This document shows positions 20,374-30,410 of a DNA stretch of 64,000 nt, in pieces. The stretch is from assembly GCA_020746105.1 (NCBI GenBank), contig CM036618.1, forward strand, positions 1,116,001-1,180,000, given 5' to 3'. The stretch is from Trogon surrucura. Its lineage: Eukaryota > Chordata > Aves > Trogoniformes > Trogonidae. The notes under the pieces are model-generated. The model had not been told where the DNA came from, did no database searches, and saw only the letters and a list, made by a program, of their open reading frames with translations. Within the stretch, counting starts at the first letter, position 1. Each line of letters begins with the position of its first letter. Made by a program: the position numbers and the translations under genes.

Positions 20374-21010
20374 AGAATCATAGAATCATAGAATCATAGA
20401 ATCATAGAACAATTCAGGCTGGAAAAGACCCTTGGGATCATCGAGTCCAACCATTAACCCTACACTACAACCATTAACCCCACACTACAACCATTAACTC
20501 CTAAACCATCTCACCCAACACCACATCTCAGCGACACTTAAACACACCCAGGGATGGCAACTCAACCACCTCCCTGGGCAGTCTGTTCCAGTGTCTGACC
20601 ACTCTTTCCATGAAGAATTTCTTCCTAATGTCCAGTCTAAACTTGCCCTGTTGCAGCTTGAACCCATTCCCCCTGGTTCTGTCCCCAATGACCTGTGAGA
20701 AGAGACCAGCACCAACCTCTCTACAATGTCCTTTCAAGTAACTATAGAGCATGATGAGGTCCCCCCTCAGCCTCCTCTTCCTCAAACTGAACAGTCCCAG
20801 CTCCCTCAATCGCTCCTCGTAAGGTCTGTTCTCCAGGCCCTTCACCAGCTTTGTCGCCCTCTTCTGCACTCGCTCCAACACCTCGATATCTCTCCTATAC
20901 TGAGGTGCCCAAAACTGAACACAACACTCAAGGTGTGGCCTCACCAGTGCTGAGTACAGAGGGACAATCACCTCCCTACTTCTGCTGGTCACACAATTTC
21001 TAATATAAGC
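20374..21010 (-). mobile_element. CR1 LINE 3' fragment with four tail octamers
   Basis: Four AGAATCAT-type octamers at 20374-20408 mark the element's 3' end. Minus-strand sequence encodes the CR1 C-terminal end ('[20 protein letters not shown]'). It cuts the retroviral protease frame. Confidence 0.9.
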
Positions 21011-22639
21011 CAGTGCTTTAAATGAGCAACAGGCAAAGGAGTTGGTATTCAAACCATTGCGAAAAGCTACAAATATAGTGGGGGTGACAGGCGCAGCAGA
21101 AAAATGCCTGCTACCCCGAACTGAATTTTGGCTTCCTGAAGAAAAAAGAATGACTGTTGTGGAAGTGATACTTAGTCCCTTTAAAGGGAATATTCTAGGT
21201 TTTGATGTGCCAACAGGCAGGCGCTGCTGTTTGCCTGATGGCAGGGTGTGGAGTTTAGGAAGCTGGGAGACAGAAGCCAGGCAGGTAAGAGCTCTGCAAA
21301 CTGCCCCAGTGCAGATAAAGGCTTGGCAAACTGCCTCCCCCTCCCCAGCCATACTCCAAACCCACCCGTGTTCATCACTCCCTGCTGCCTAGTGCGGCCA
21401 AGAAAGGTACCACTGAATTGTCTGGTGACCTTCAGAGGAGGCAAACTGTAAGCTGCACCCCCTCTCCCTACAATTCCCCAGTCTGGCCAGTCTGCAAACC
21501 CCATGGACCGTGGTGCTTGGTTACAGGAAATTGAACAACAACACTCTGCTTTTAACTGCTGTTGTTCCCAGAACAGCTTCCATAGTGACTGCAATACAAG
21601 CTGCTGCCCACTCCTGGATGGCCACCCTTGGTGTGAAAGACGTGTTGTTCATGGTCCTTCTAAGGGACGAGCACAAACCTCAGTTTGCCTTCACGTAGGA
21701 GGGGACACTATACTTTCAATCCACTCCTGCAAGGCTACAAACATTCCCCACAGTTGCCCATAACGCCTAAGACAAACCCCTTGGTACCGTTTGCATTGAT
21801 CAATACAGAGATGCCATCTTAACTGGTGGACACCACAAAGAACACTTTGGAAACCCAAAAATTCAGGTGTTCTGTCCAGTAGAACTGCTCACAGGTGACA
21901 ACCCTGAGCTAAAAGTGGCTAATGACCCTAAAATGGATAGGAAATCAAATCAGTTCCCATCCCAAATATCTATGGGCCAACCAGTCATGGTGAAGCTGCC
22001 CTCTGTAGGCATTATGCCCTTGACTCTGGTGGAACCCAGAGGTTTCTGTGCCTGAGGAGCCCTGGATAGAAGCAGCAAACCCCACCGTGTTGGTGTCCAG
22101 TGAATGATCCCAGACTTCTGATCAGAAAGCCTGGCCCTGAGGGGCTGAGATCCACTTCTGTGTTCTCTTTCAGGACAATGAAGACAGATCCCTCTGATCA
22201 CTAAGGAAAAAAGCTGGTTGTGAAAGTGCTGAACCAGTCAGCAGATGAATGTGATGTCCATGTACTGATTGTATCTTTGGAGCCAATTCACCAATGTGGA
22301 AGAAATTTTGACTCAGTGGCAGCACGTGCCCCGTCCCAGCGCTGGCCAGATCCTGCACCTGCTGCTGGGGATGAAGCTCAAGCCCCCCAGGAGAGGGGCA
22401 GGAACACCGCAGGGGTTGGCCCCCACAAGCGACTGAGCACCCACCGGCAGCTCGTGCCCTCCCACCCACGGGACCAGGGGAAGAAGAGAGAAGGCAAAAG
22501 CCGGAAAAACTCCCGGGGCAGAATAAGGGGAGAGCAGCACGCCAAGGGAAGCTGGGCATGCTGGCAGAGCAGAGCCGGGCTTTCCCCACCGCTTCCCCCG
22601 GGCGAGCAGGTGTGCGGCCGCTCCCCGGGAAGCGGAGCC

Positions 22640-23040
22640 CCAGCGTGCGTGACGGCTGTTGGGAAGGCAAAGGCTGCAGCCACCACCGTCTGCCCTCCCT
22701 CCTCCTTGCCCCAGCTCCTGCTGCTGTGCCCGGCGCTGTGCGGCGCAGTCACCCCCGGCCACCAGCCCGGCTTTCTCCCCTCCCGGCTCTCTCCCCTCCC
22801 AACTTCTGGCCCGGCTGCGATGGAGAACATTAACCCGCCCCAGCTGCTCCCTGCACCTGGACCCAGGCGCCCTCCCAAGTCCCAGCGCGGCTTCGTCTCT
22901 CCTCAAGGAGAAAGAAGAAGCCCCGGGCAGTTGTGTCGGCGCAGGCAGAGGACCCTGAGCGTATTTATGGAATCGCTCGGGCTGGCTTTCTGCCTGGCAG
23001 TGAGGGAGGGCAGCAGTGAGGCTGCAGCATGACCTGCCTG
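22640..23040. repeat. GC-rich block conserved between units B and C
   Basis: It aligns almost base for base with 40315-40738. In unit B it lies about 400 bases inside the presumed intron, seen from the promoter. In both copies a long minus-strand frame stays open across it, but high GC content alone can do this and I recognise no protein family. A regulatory or alternative-exon role is possible. Confidence 0.6.
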
Positions 23041-23387
23041 CAGCCCTTTGCCCAGGAACAGCCCCCCCAACGCGGGCAGGAGCCCCTGCATCCCCACCGG
23101 CTGCCTCCTCCTGCCCCACCTGCTCCCGCTCTGACCCCCCTGCCTCTTCCCTGCCCTCCCAGTCCCACCCTTGCAGCACACACAGGGCCCCCGAGCTTCC
23201 TCAGACAGGCTCTGAGCAAAGGCTGCCTCCTCCGGCCCCGCTCAGAGACAAGCCCACCCACCTGCTGCCCTCAAACACCTTTGTTCCTGCCCTGGCAGCT
23301 CTCAAGGGATGAGGAAAACCCACGAAACACAAAGCAGAAGATGAACAAGCTCCCCCCCAGCCCCAGAGCTCATCAGCCAGGTCCTAC

Positions 23388-23425
23388 CGTCTCCGCCGGG
23401 TGCTCGGAGCTCCCAGGCTGGGCTC
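23388..23425 (-). other. Candidate non-coding first exon of the intact VLIG gene
   Basis: A start about 30 bases after the TATA box at 23451-23456 and a donor GT at 23387-23386 (GACG|GTAGGA) delimit a short exon. It would splice over about 6.8 kb to the acceptor at 16566. The limits are inferred. Confidence 0.4.
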
Positions 23426-23450
23426 AGCCCAGCCCAGCCCAGCCCCTCTC

Positions 23451-23456
23451 TTTATA
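23451..23456 (-). promoter_or_regulatory. TATA box of the intact VLIG gene
   Basis: Minus-strand GGTATAAAGAG is identical to units A and C. It is the only TATA motif at the expected promoter end of this unit. Confidence 0.65.
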
Positions 23457-23545
23457 CCGGTCTCTGAGCTGGGCTGGTGCCTCCTCTCACAGAGGCAGTG
23501 AGGAGAGCTCCTGATTTACTGGAAATCCACTGCTGGCAATTGAGT

Positions 23546-23559
23546 GTGAAAGTGAAACT
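23546..23559 (-). promoter_or_regulatory. ISRE of the intact VLIG gene
   Basis: AGTTTCACTTTCAC on the minus strand is a perfect interferon-stimulated response element, 90 bases upstream of the TATA box. Together with the family's known interferon response it indicates type I or III interferon control. The same element is present in unit A and absent from unit C. Confidence 0.8.
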
Positions 23560-23944
23560 TGTCCATTGTTGCTGCTGCAGCTGAGACCAGGATCAGCTGT
23601 TGAGGCTCGCAGCTGGGAGCCTCCCAGCCTGCTGCTGTTCCTGCTGAATCATCAAACCCGGGAAGGGTTTGGGTGTGAAGGCACCTTTCAAGGCCACCTG
23701 GCCCGAGGAGCTTTTCCCCCCCAGCACAGCCACAGCACCCCCCGGGCTGGCAGCGGGGACGCTCGTGCCCCCACCATGGCTGCAGACAGGGCCGTGCCCA
23801 CGCAGGCAGGACGAGCGGGCTGGGCCTCGTCCTTCTGCTCGCGTGGGGCTGCGGCACCTTCGGAGACGCCACAAACCCAAACAGGCCCCTTGTCCCCTCA
23901 CTCTGGTCGTTCCCACTCGCACCCGCAGCCGCCTCCCTGCAGCT

Positions 23945-25135
23945 AGTTATTCCTGCAGAAGTTATTCCAGCCCCGAAACCACCACGCCCTCCGACAGGCA
24001 AAGTGTATTACGGGTTTGGATGCAAGTCGGGAATTATCACTGCACAACTGAATTTAGGAACTCACGACTATTCCTCTAGAAATACGACCAGAAATGGGCA
24101 CACACCCGCTCAGAAAAGAGGGAAAAACATCTCCCTCAGGGGTACCCAGGAAAGGAATCACTCACTGTGGCAGCTGCATCCTCCCTGACAACAGCCCTTG
24201 CAGAAGACAGGACACCAGGCCCTGCAAAAACCTGAGCACAGGCCTGCTCCGAGGACCTGGCAAGGACGGCCACTGAGGCCTCGTGACTTTGTTCACTCGT
24301 GTCTTTTGTGCTCTGGCTCCTGAACTGATCAGAAATGACCACAGCCAGACTTGACTCAAGTATAAATGGGCCCTGCTAGAGAGTTGATTTGAGTCAGTCC
24401 TCCTCAGAGCCACGGGGCTGCAGTTGGGGACCCCCGCTCCCCTTGGATGGGGAGGCAGTCCAAGGAAACTTTCCAGGACTGAGAGCGCCCGCTCCCCCCC
24501 ACTGGTGAGCCAGACTCCTGAATAGATCCTTGAGACAGCTCTTGTCCCCCCGTGGGTGAGTGACTTGCTGGGTACCCTTGAGTGAGAGGTTTTCCCCTTT
24601 TAGGGAGCGAGCGTGTGCACATTTTTGGTTGTATTTCTAGAAAAATAGTCACCAAATTCCTAAATTCAGTTGTGCAGGGATAATTCCCGACTTGCATCCG
24701 AATCTGTGATACACTTTGTCTGTCGGAGTGCGTGGTGCTTTTCGGGTTAAAATAAATTTTGACTTGTTGGGGCAGCCCTGTCTGGTTTTTCTCTGTGCCT
24801 CTTCGAAACTCACCCATGGTGAGGAAAGGGCTCTCTCAAGGATATACCCACACGTATTGTGCACCGCGGAGGTGGTGGGTGCTCTCAGTCCCAGGAAATT
24901 TCCTTGGGCTGAGTCCTGATCCAAGGGGACAGACCCTGACTGCAGCCCAGGGTTCCAGTTATATCTGAGTCGAGTCCTGCCTGTGGTCATTTCCAATTAG
25001 CTCAGGAGCTGAAGCACAAAAGACACGGGAAACAAAGTCACGAGGCCTCAGTGGTCGGCCCTGACAGGTCCTTGGGGCAGGCCTGTTGTGGGATCTTGGG
25101 GAAGGGCTGTTGTCAGGGGGGACACAACTGCCACA
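23945..25135 (-). mobile_element. Solo LTR, minus orientation, split by a second LTR
   Basis: The right edge (25135) starts TGTGGCAGTTG read on the minus strand. The left part (about 23985-24159) holds the LTR's 3' region, and the right part (24808-25135) its 5' region with a worn TATA. The two parts are separated by a plus-strand LTR of the same family. The left limit is uncertain. It removes the kappaB part of the promoter flank that units A and C keep. Confidence 0.6.
24166..24807 (+). mobile_element. Solo LTR inserted into a related LTR
   Basis: It starts TGTGGCAGC, has TATAAAT near 24361 and AATAAA near 24751. It is flanked by ACTCAC at 24160-24165 and 24808-24813, a 6-bp target duplication. 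The last bases (TTCGAA) depart from the usual CA end. A related copy stands at 27645-28165. Confidence 0.65.
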
Positions 25136-27250
25136 GGGCCCCAGAGCTGGGCACAGAGCTGCAGGGGGGGCTCAGCAGAGCGGAGCTGAGGGGCACAATC
25201 CCCTCGCTCGCTCTGCTGGCCACATTGCATGGGATGTGGCCAGGGACTCGATTGGCTTTCTGGGCTGTGAGCACACATCGCTGGGTTCATTTACTCACCC
25301 CCCCCAGCCCTTCTCTGTGGGGCTGCTCTCCATCCCCTCCTCCCCAGCCTGGCTCTGGGCTTGGGATTGCCCCGAGCCAGGGCCAGGACCTTGCCCTCCT
25401 GAGCTGGCCACGGTCCCACCTCTCTGGCCTGGCCAGGCCCCTCGGGGTGACATCCCTTCCCTCTGGCGTGTCGGCCGCCCCACACAGCTCGCGGTCGTTG
25501 GGGAACTCGCTGAGGGAGCTCTCAATCCCACTATGTGATTGATGAGGATATCGAAGAGCACTGGTTCCAACACACACCCCTGAGGGACACTGCTCTTCAC
25601 CCGTCTCCATCTGAACATCGAGCCATTGACCACAACCCTCTGGGTGTGACGACCCTACCAATTCCTTATCCACCAAAAAAGTCCACCCATCAAATCCATA
25701 CGTCTCCCATTTAGAGAGAAAGATTTTTGCGGGGGACTGTGTCAAGGGCCTTGCAGAAGTCCAGACAGATGACATCTGTTGCTCTTCCCTTGTCCACTGA
25801 TGCAGTCACTCCATTGTAGAAAGCCACCAGGTTAGTCAGGCAGGACTTGCCCTTGGTGAAGCCTTGCTGGCTGTCCTGAATCACCTCCTTGCCCTCTACG
25901 AGCCTCAGCAGAGCCTCTAGGAGGATCTGTTCCATGATCTTCCCAAGCACAGAGTGAGGCTGACCGGTTGGTAGTTCCCAGGGTCTTCTTTTCTACCCTT
26001 TTTAAAAAGGGGTGTAACATTTCCATTCTTCCGGTCTCCAGGGACTTCACCGGACCACCATGATTTTTCAAATATCATGGAGAGTGGCTTGGCAACTACA
26101 CCAGCCAATTCCCTCGGGACTCTGGGATGCATCTCATCAGGTCTCATAGATTTATGTATATTCAGGTTCCTCAGATGGTCACAAACCTGATCTTCACTTA
26201 CAGTGGCAGGGACTTTGTCCCCTTGGTCCCCATTCTGTGGTCCTTCAGATTGTGAGCTGTGAGGAGAGGTTGCCAGTGAAGTCTGAGGCAAAAAATTTAG
26301 TGAGAACCTCAGCCTTCTCCTCATCTGTTTTTAGTAGCTTGTGATCCATGCTCATCAGGGGGACACGCTTTCTTTAACTTCCTTTTCTGGTTCACATACC
26401 TGTAGAAGCTCTTCTTGTTACTCTTTGCAGCCCTTGCCAGATGTAGCTTCAGGCACACCTTGGCCTTTCTGAGCTCATCCCTACACACCCGGGCAGCGTC
26501 CCTGTGCTCTTCCCAGGACACCTGTCCCTGCTCCCACTGCCTGTGCAGTTCCTCCTTGCCTTAGAGTTTGACCTGCAGGTCAGACATGTAGGTCTCTTCC
26601 TTGCCTTACCTGATTTCTTACCCCCGGGGATGGAGAGCTCCTGCCCTCTATGGAATGTGTCCTTAAAGATCTGCCAGCTCTGCTCTGCTCCCTTGTCCCT
26701 GAGGACCGTTTGCCGGGGGGTCCTACTGACTAACTCCTTGAAGAGCTGGAAGTTTGCTTCCCTAAAATTCAGGGTCCTGACCATGCTCCTCATCTGACTC
26801 GTGCCCCTTAGGACCAGCACCTCCACCAGTGCACGGCCACTGCACCCCAGGCTGCCTCTGACCTTGGAACCCCTGATGAGCTCACTTGCACTGGTGATCA
26901 TCAGGTCCAGTATCGTGTCCCCTCAAGTAGCGCTATCTATTTCCTGGCTTAAGAAGTTGCTGTCAGGGCACTGCAGGAGTCCCCTGGATTTCCTACAGCT
27001 CGCTGTGTTACTTTCCCAGCAGATATCGGGGTGGTTGAAATCCCCCAGCAGGATGAGAGCCTGCGAGCTCGATGCCTCCAGGAGCTGGAGTGAGGAGGCT
27101 TTGTCAGTCGGCTCCCCTCGATCGGGCAGCCTGTGGTAGACACCAGCCACAAGGTTCCCCTTGTTGCCTCGATCACCAATCCCTACCCATCAGCTTTCAG
27201 CTTGCTCTTGGCTATTCTTTACGGGCATCTCTTCACACTCTGTCCATTTC
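25136..27250 (-). mobile_element. CR1 LINE, long copy with ORF2 remnants
   Basis: Minus-strand frames read endonuclease C-terminal sequence ('ALILLGDFNHPDICW', about 27010-27060) and then the linker. Reverse transcriptase follows, with '[10 protein letters not shown]', '[14 protein letters not shown]' and '[10 protein letters not shown]' (25740-26010). Stops and frame changes are frequent, so the copy is dead. The tail is missing on the left, where the LTR abuts it. Confidence 0.85.
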
Positions 27251-27299
27251 TTAACACCGCCCCTCCTTCCTCACCTGTCCGTTCTGAACAGGCTAGCAA

Positions 27300-27640
27300 T
27301 CAGACTGGCAAGTGAAGAAAGTGGCAAAGCACTCTGAAGAAGTTGTTACCGTACTGAAAATTGACTGGTTAGAGAAAGCTCTGATTTTCTTTAATATTGG
27401 CTGTGGTTACGACTCCTGTAATTTGTATTAAGCCGTATTACCCATGTATTGAAACCCGTGTTCATGGTGAAGGGGATTTCCTCCTTGAAAATATGTTTTT
27501 GTGTATTGCATAGAATAATTAAGATACAACGAGCACTAAAACTCACTGAGACTGCTCTCCCTTTTAACTTTGGAGGCAAGAGACAACTGTACCACCACTC
27601 CAAGCAAACTGGTCAAGTCATGACGGTGGTCATGGGGTAG
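27300..27640. other. AT-rich stretch, no gene seen
   Basis: Short frames only. I see no repeat family or RNA gene that I can name. Confidence 0.4.
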
Positions 27641-27644
27641 ACAG

Positions 27645-28165
27645 TGGCAGCTCCATCCTCCCTGACAATAGTCCTTCCCAAAGAAGGCCTGACCCAAGGA
27701 CCTGTCAAGACCGACCACTGAGGCCTGATGACTTTATTTCTCATATCTTTTGTGCTTTGGCTCCTGACCTAATTAGAAATGACCACAGGCCAGACTCAAC
27801 GCATATAAAATCAGGCCCTGCTGCAGAGCCCATGTGAGTTGGTTCCTCCTGGGAGCAGTGGGGCTGCAACTGGGGACCCTCCCCTTGGACTGGGAAGCAG
27901 CCCAAGGAAACTTCCTGGGACTGAGAGCACCCACTGCCTGGTGTGGTGAGTGATACCTCTGGATATATCCTTGAGAGAGCCCTTGCCCCGCCACAGGTGA
28001 GTGATTCCTTTTCTGAGTACCCTTGAGGGAGACATTTTTCCCCTCTTTTGTGAGTGTGTGTCCATTTTTGGTTGTATTTCTAGTCGCAAGTTTCCAAATT
28101 GTGTAGTGGTAATCCACAACTGGCATCCAAATCTATAACATACTTTGTCTGTCAGAGTGTGTGAT
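27645..28165 (+). mobile_element. Solo LTR, same family as 24166-24807
   Basis: It shares the 'ggcagctccatcctccctga' start, 'cttttgtgctttggctcctg', a TATAAAA near 27805, 'gagtgattccttttctgagt' and the 'ctttgtctgtcagag' end region. Both termini are worn, and no target duplication is visible. Confidence 0.6.
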
Positions 28166-28259
28166 GGTCCACGACTTCCCTGTGCTGAGGACCCCAGAAC
28201 TGGACACAGAACTGCACGGCGAGTCTCACCAGAGCACAGAAAACCCTGGTGATTGTCCA
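28166..28259 (-). mobile_element. Short CR1 fragment
   Basis: It contains 'gaccccagaactggacacag', the CR1 block just inside the reverse-transcriptase end, with no ends preserved. The duplicated unit begins right after it. Confidence 0.5.
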
Positions 28260-30410
28260 TGCAGGCCTTGCAGATCTCCACCCCAATGTCTGCACAAGAG
28301 AGAAGAAGACCTCTGCATTCTTAACCCCCTGGGTTCAAATCTCACACCTCCACTTCTTATTATCCCTTGAGCTGTTGAAGAAGGTCCTTGACCAGACACC
28401 CTGGAAGGAGCCAACACTCTCCTTCCACACACCCTTCCACAGACCATCACCCAGCTGCCACCTGCCCGTCGTCACAGCACAAACACTGCAGTGTCGGGGT
28501 CAGGGACTCAAACCAGGGCATGAAGACACACACAGCTGTGGGTCACCTGAAAATAAAGGAGCCAGAGACCAGTCCAGTCCAACTCAACTGGTTTATTAGC
28601 AAAGACTAGAAGGGATTATGCTGAATCACCACTTTGGCGAAATCCCCAGCAGGGGTTTGGGTGTCCTTGGGTTTCCAGCAGCGTTGCAGGAACCACACAG
28701 CGAAACCCACCAGCCACCTCCCTGGTGCTGTCCCAGCTGGAATCCCGTTCTCCAGACCACGGCTCCACCATCCTCTCTTGACAGCACAAACACAAATGTC
28801 ACACACAGTGGTGGCTGCTGAAGAAGATGCAGAGACACGTAATTCTCCACACGGGTTATATGAAGGCTTTTGCGCCACAGCTCAGCGAGTGGTAAAAGCA
28901 ATTGTTGTTGTGGCTGAGAGCTGGAGGAAATTTCACCAGACCCAGGCCCCAGAGTTGGAATGGCTCACCTTAACATACGAAATACTCCCCATAGACATTC
29001 ACAGAATATTAGGGGTTGTAAGGGACAACTGAAGATCATCCCATCAAAACCCCCTGCCAGAGCAGGATCACCTCGAGTATATCACACAGGAACATGTCCA
29101 GGTGGGTTTTGAAAGTGTCCAGAGACAGGGTCTCCCCAACCTCCCTGGGCAGCCTGTGCCAGGGTTCCATTTCCATTACAGTGTTTTCTCAAAATTTAGC
29201 TTGATCCACCTGTTTTCCAGTTTGTGACCACTGCCCTTGGTCCTGTCACTGGGCACCACTGAGAAGAGTCAGGTCCCATTCTCTGACACCCACCCTTCAG
29301 ATATTTATAAGCACTGATGAGATCCCCCCTCAGCCTCCTCTTCTCCAGATCTCTCAGCTTTTCCTTGTGTGGGAGATACTTCAGTTCCCTCATCATCTCC
29401 GTGGCCCTGCACTGGACTCTCTCCAGTAGTTCCTTGTCCTTCTGCAACTGGGGAGCCTGGAACTGGACCCAGCACTCCAGATGTGGCTTCACCAGGGCAG
29501 AGCAGAGGGGCACGGTGACCTCCTGGCCACACTCTTCTTAATGCCCTCAGGATGCCCTTGGTCTTCTTGGCCATGAGGGCACATTGCTGGCCCATGATCA
29601 GCCCATTGTCCACCAGGACCCCAGGTCCTTCTCCCCAGAGCTGATCTCCAACAGGTCAGCCCCAGCCTGTACTGATCCACAGGGTCATTATTCCCCAGAC
29701 ACAGCACTCCACACTTGCCCTTGTCGAATTCCATGAGGTTTCTCCCTGCCCAGCTCTCCAGCCTGTCCAGCTCACACTGGACGCCAGCGCAGCCTGCTGG
29801 GGTGTCGGTCACTCCTCCCAGCTTTGTGTCATTGACAAACTTGCTGAGGGTGCGCTCTGTCCCTTCATCCAGGTCACTGAAGGATGTATTGAACAGGGCT
29901 GGAACTGAGTTAAACCACCTCCTAAACCCACATAAGCCGCTGTGTTCACTGCTTTCATGACATCAGAGACCGAACAGCTACCGATCTGAGACCTAGTTCT
30001 GTTTATCAATAAGGGATTGATAACGGAATGATGAAACAAAGCAAAAGGGAAACCAGCACAGCTTGCAGCCAGATCCCACAGTGTCACTCATCTTCTCACA
30101 GAAACACAAAATCAGTCCTGTCTAATGCTGTCCTTGCTTTTTATCTGGCACAAGGTCTTCATCTTGGCCGTATGACCGCTCACTACAGTAACGTGGAAGA
30201 GAATTCTGACTTTACCATGAAGGAAGGGAATTTCTGAGCAATGGCAGGAGTAGCACGCCTTATTCCACTCACCTTCATTAGCAATTAGATACCATTTTGT
30301 TCATGTGGCTTGAGTTTGCAGTCATTATAACAATATTTTTGTGGATTGACTTGAACTATGTTCTTCTAAAATGCAAAGCAGTTGTGGTTCCTCCTTCCTA
30401 TCAGCTTGGC
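28260..30410. repeat. Duplicated 3' flank of the VLIG gene (unit C)
   Basis: It aligns with 5924-9264 but lacks the nested CR1 and the LTR found there. It includes the shared CR1 at 29000-29905. The hexamer aligned with the AATAAA signal reads AATAAG (30264-30259, minus strand). Confidence 0.8.
29000..29905 (-). mobile_element. CR1 LINE fragment shared by both units
   Basis: This is the uninterrupted counterpart of 6665-7900. It starts with a single worn CACAGAAT octamer and runs to the CR1 block encoding 'SVSDV' and 'ELAQ'-type sequence. Its presence in both units means that it predates the duplication. Confidence 0.85.

Larger units (their letters stand above)
19270..22240 (+). mobile_element. 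Decayed endogenous retrovirus (LTR, protease, pol remnants)
   Basis: LTR sequence (about 19270-19824) has AATAAA at 19748-19753 and ends TCAACA. A primer-binding-like stretch TGGCAACCCAGATGGGAC follows at 19830-19847. A protease fragment at 20266-20373 has arginine in the middle of its active-site triad (bases 20356-20364). Protease continues from 21012 after a CR1 insertion. Reverse-transcriptase-like sequence lies at 21440-21700, broken by stops and a frame change. Sequence resembling the integrase C-terminus lies near 21985-22170. Most of gag, the pol centre and any env are missing, and three CR1 insertions split the element. It lies antisense to VLIG in its presumed intron. Confidence 0.7.

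Noticed and set aside
22313-23179. A 288-codon minus-strand frame in the GC-rich block
   Set aside because: No recognisable protein and no splice evidence. Kept only as a conserved DNA block of unknown role.
25711-25950. Reverse-transcriptase frames in CR1 copies as host genes
   Set aside because: They are parts of 5'-truncated, frame-broken CR1 elements.
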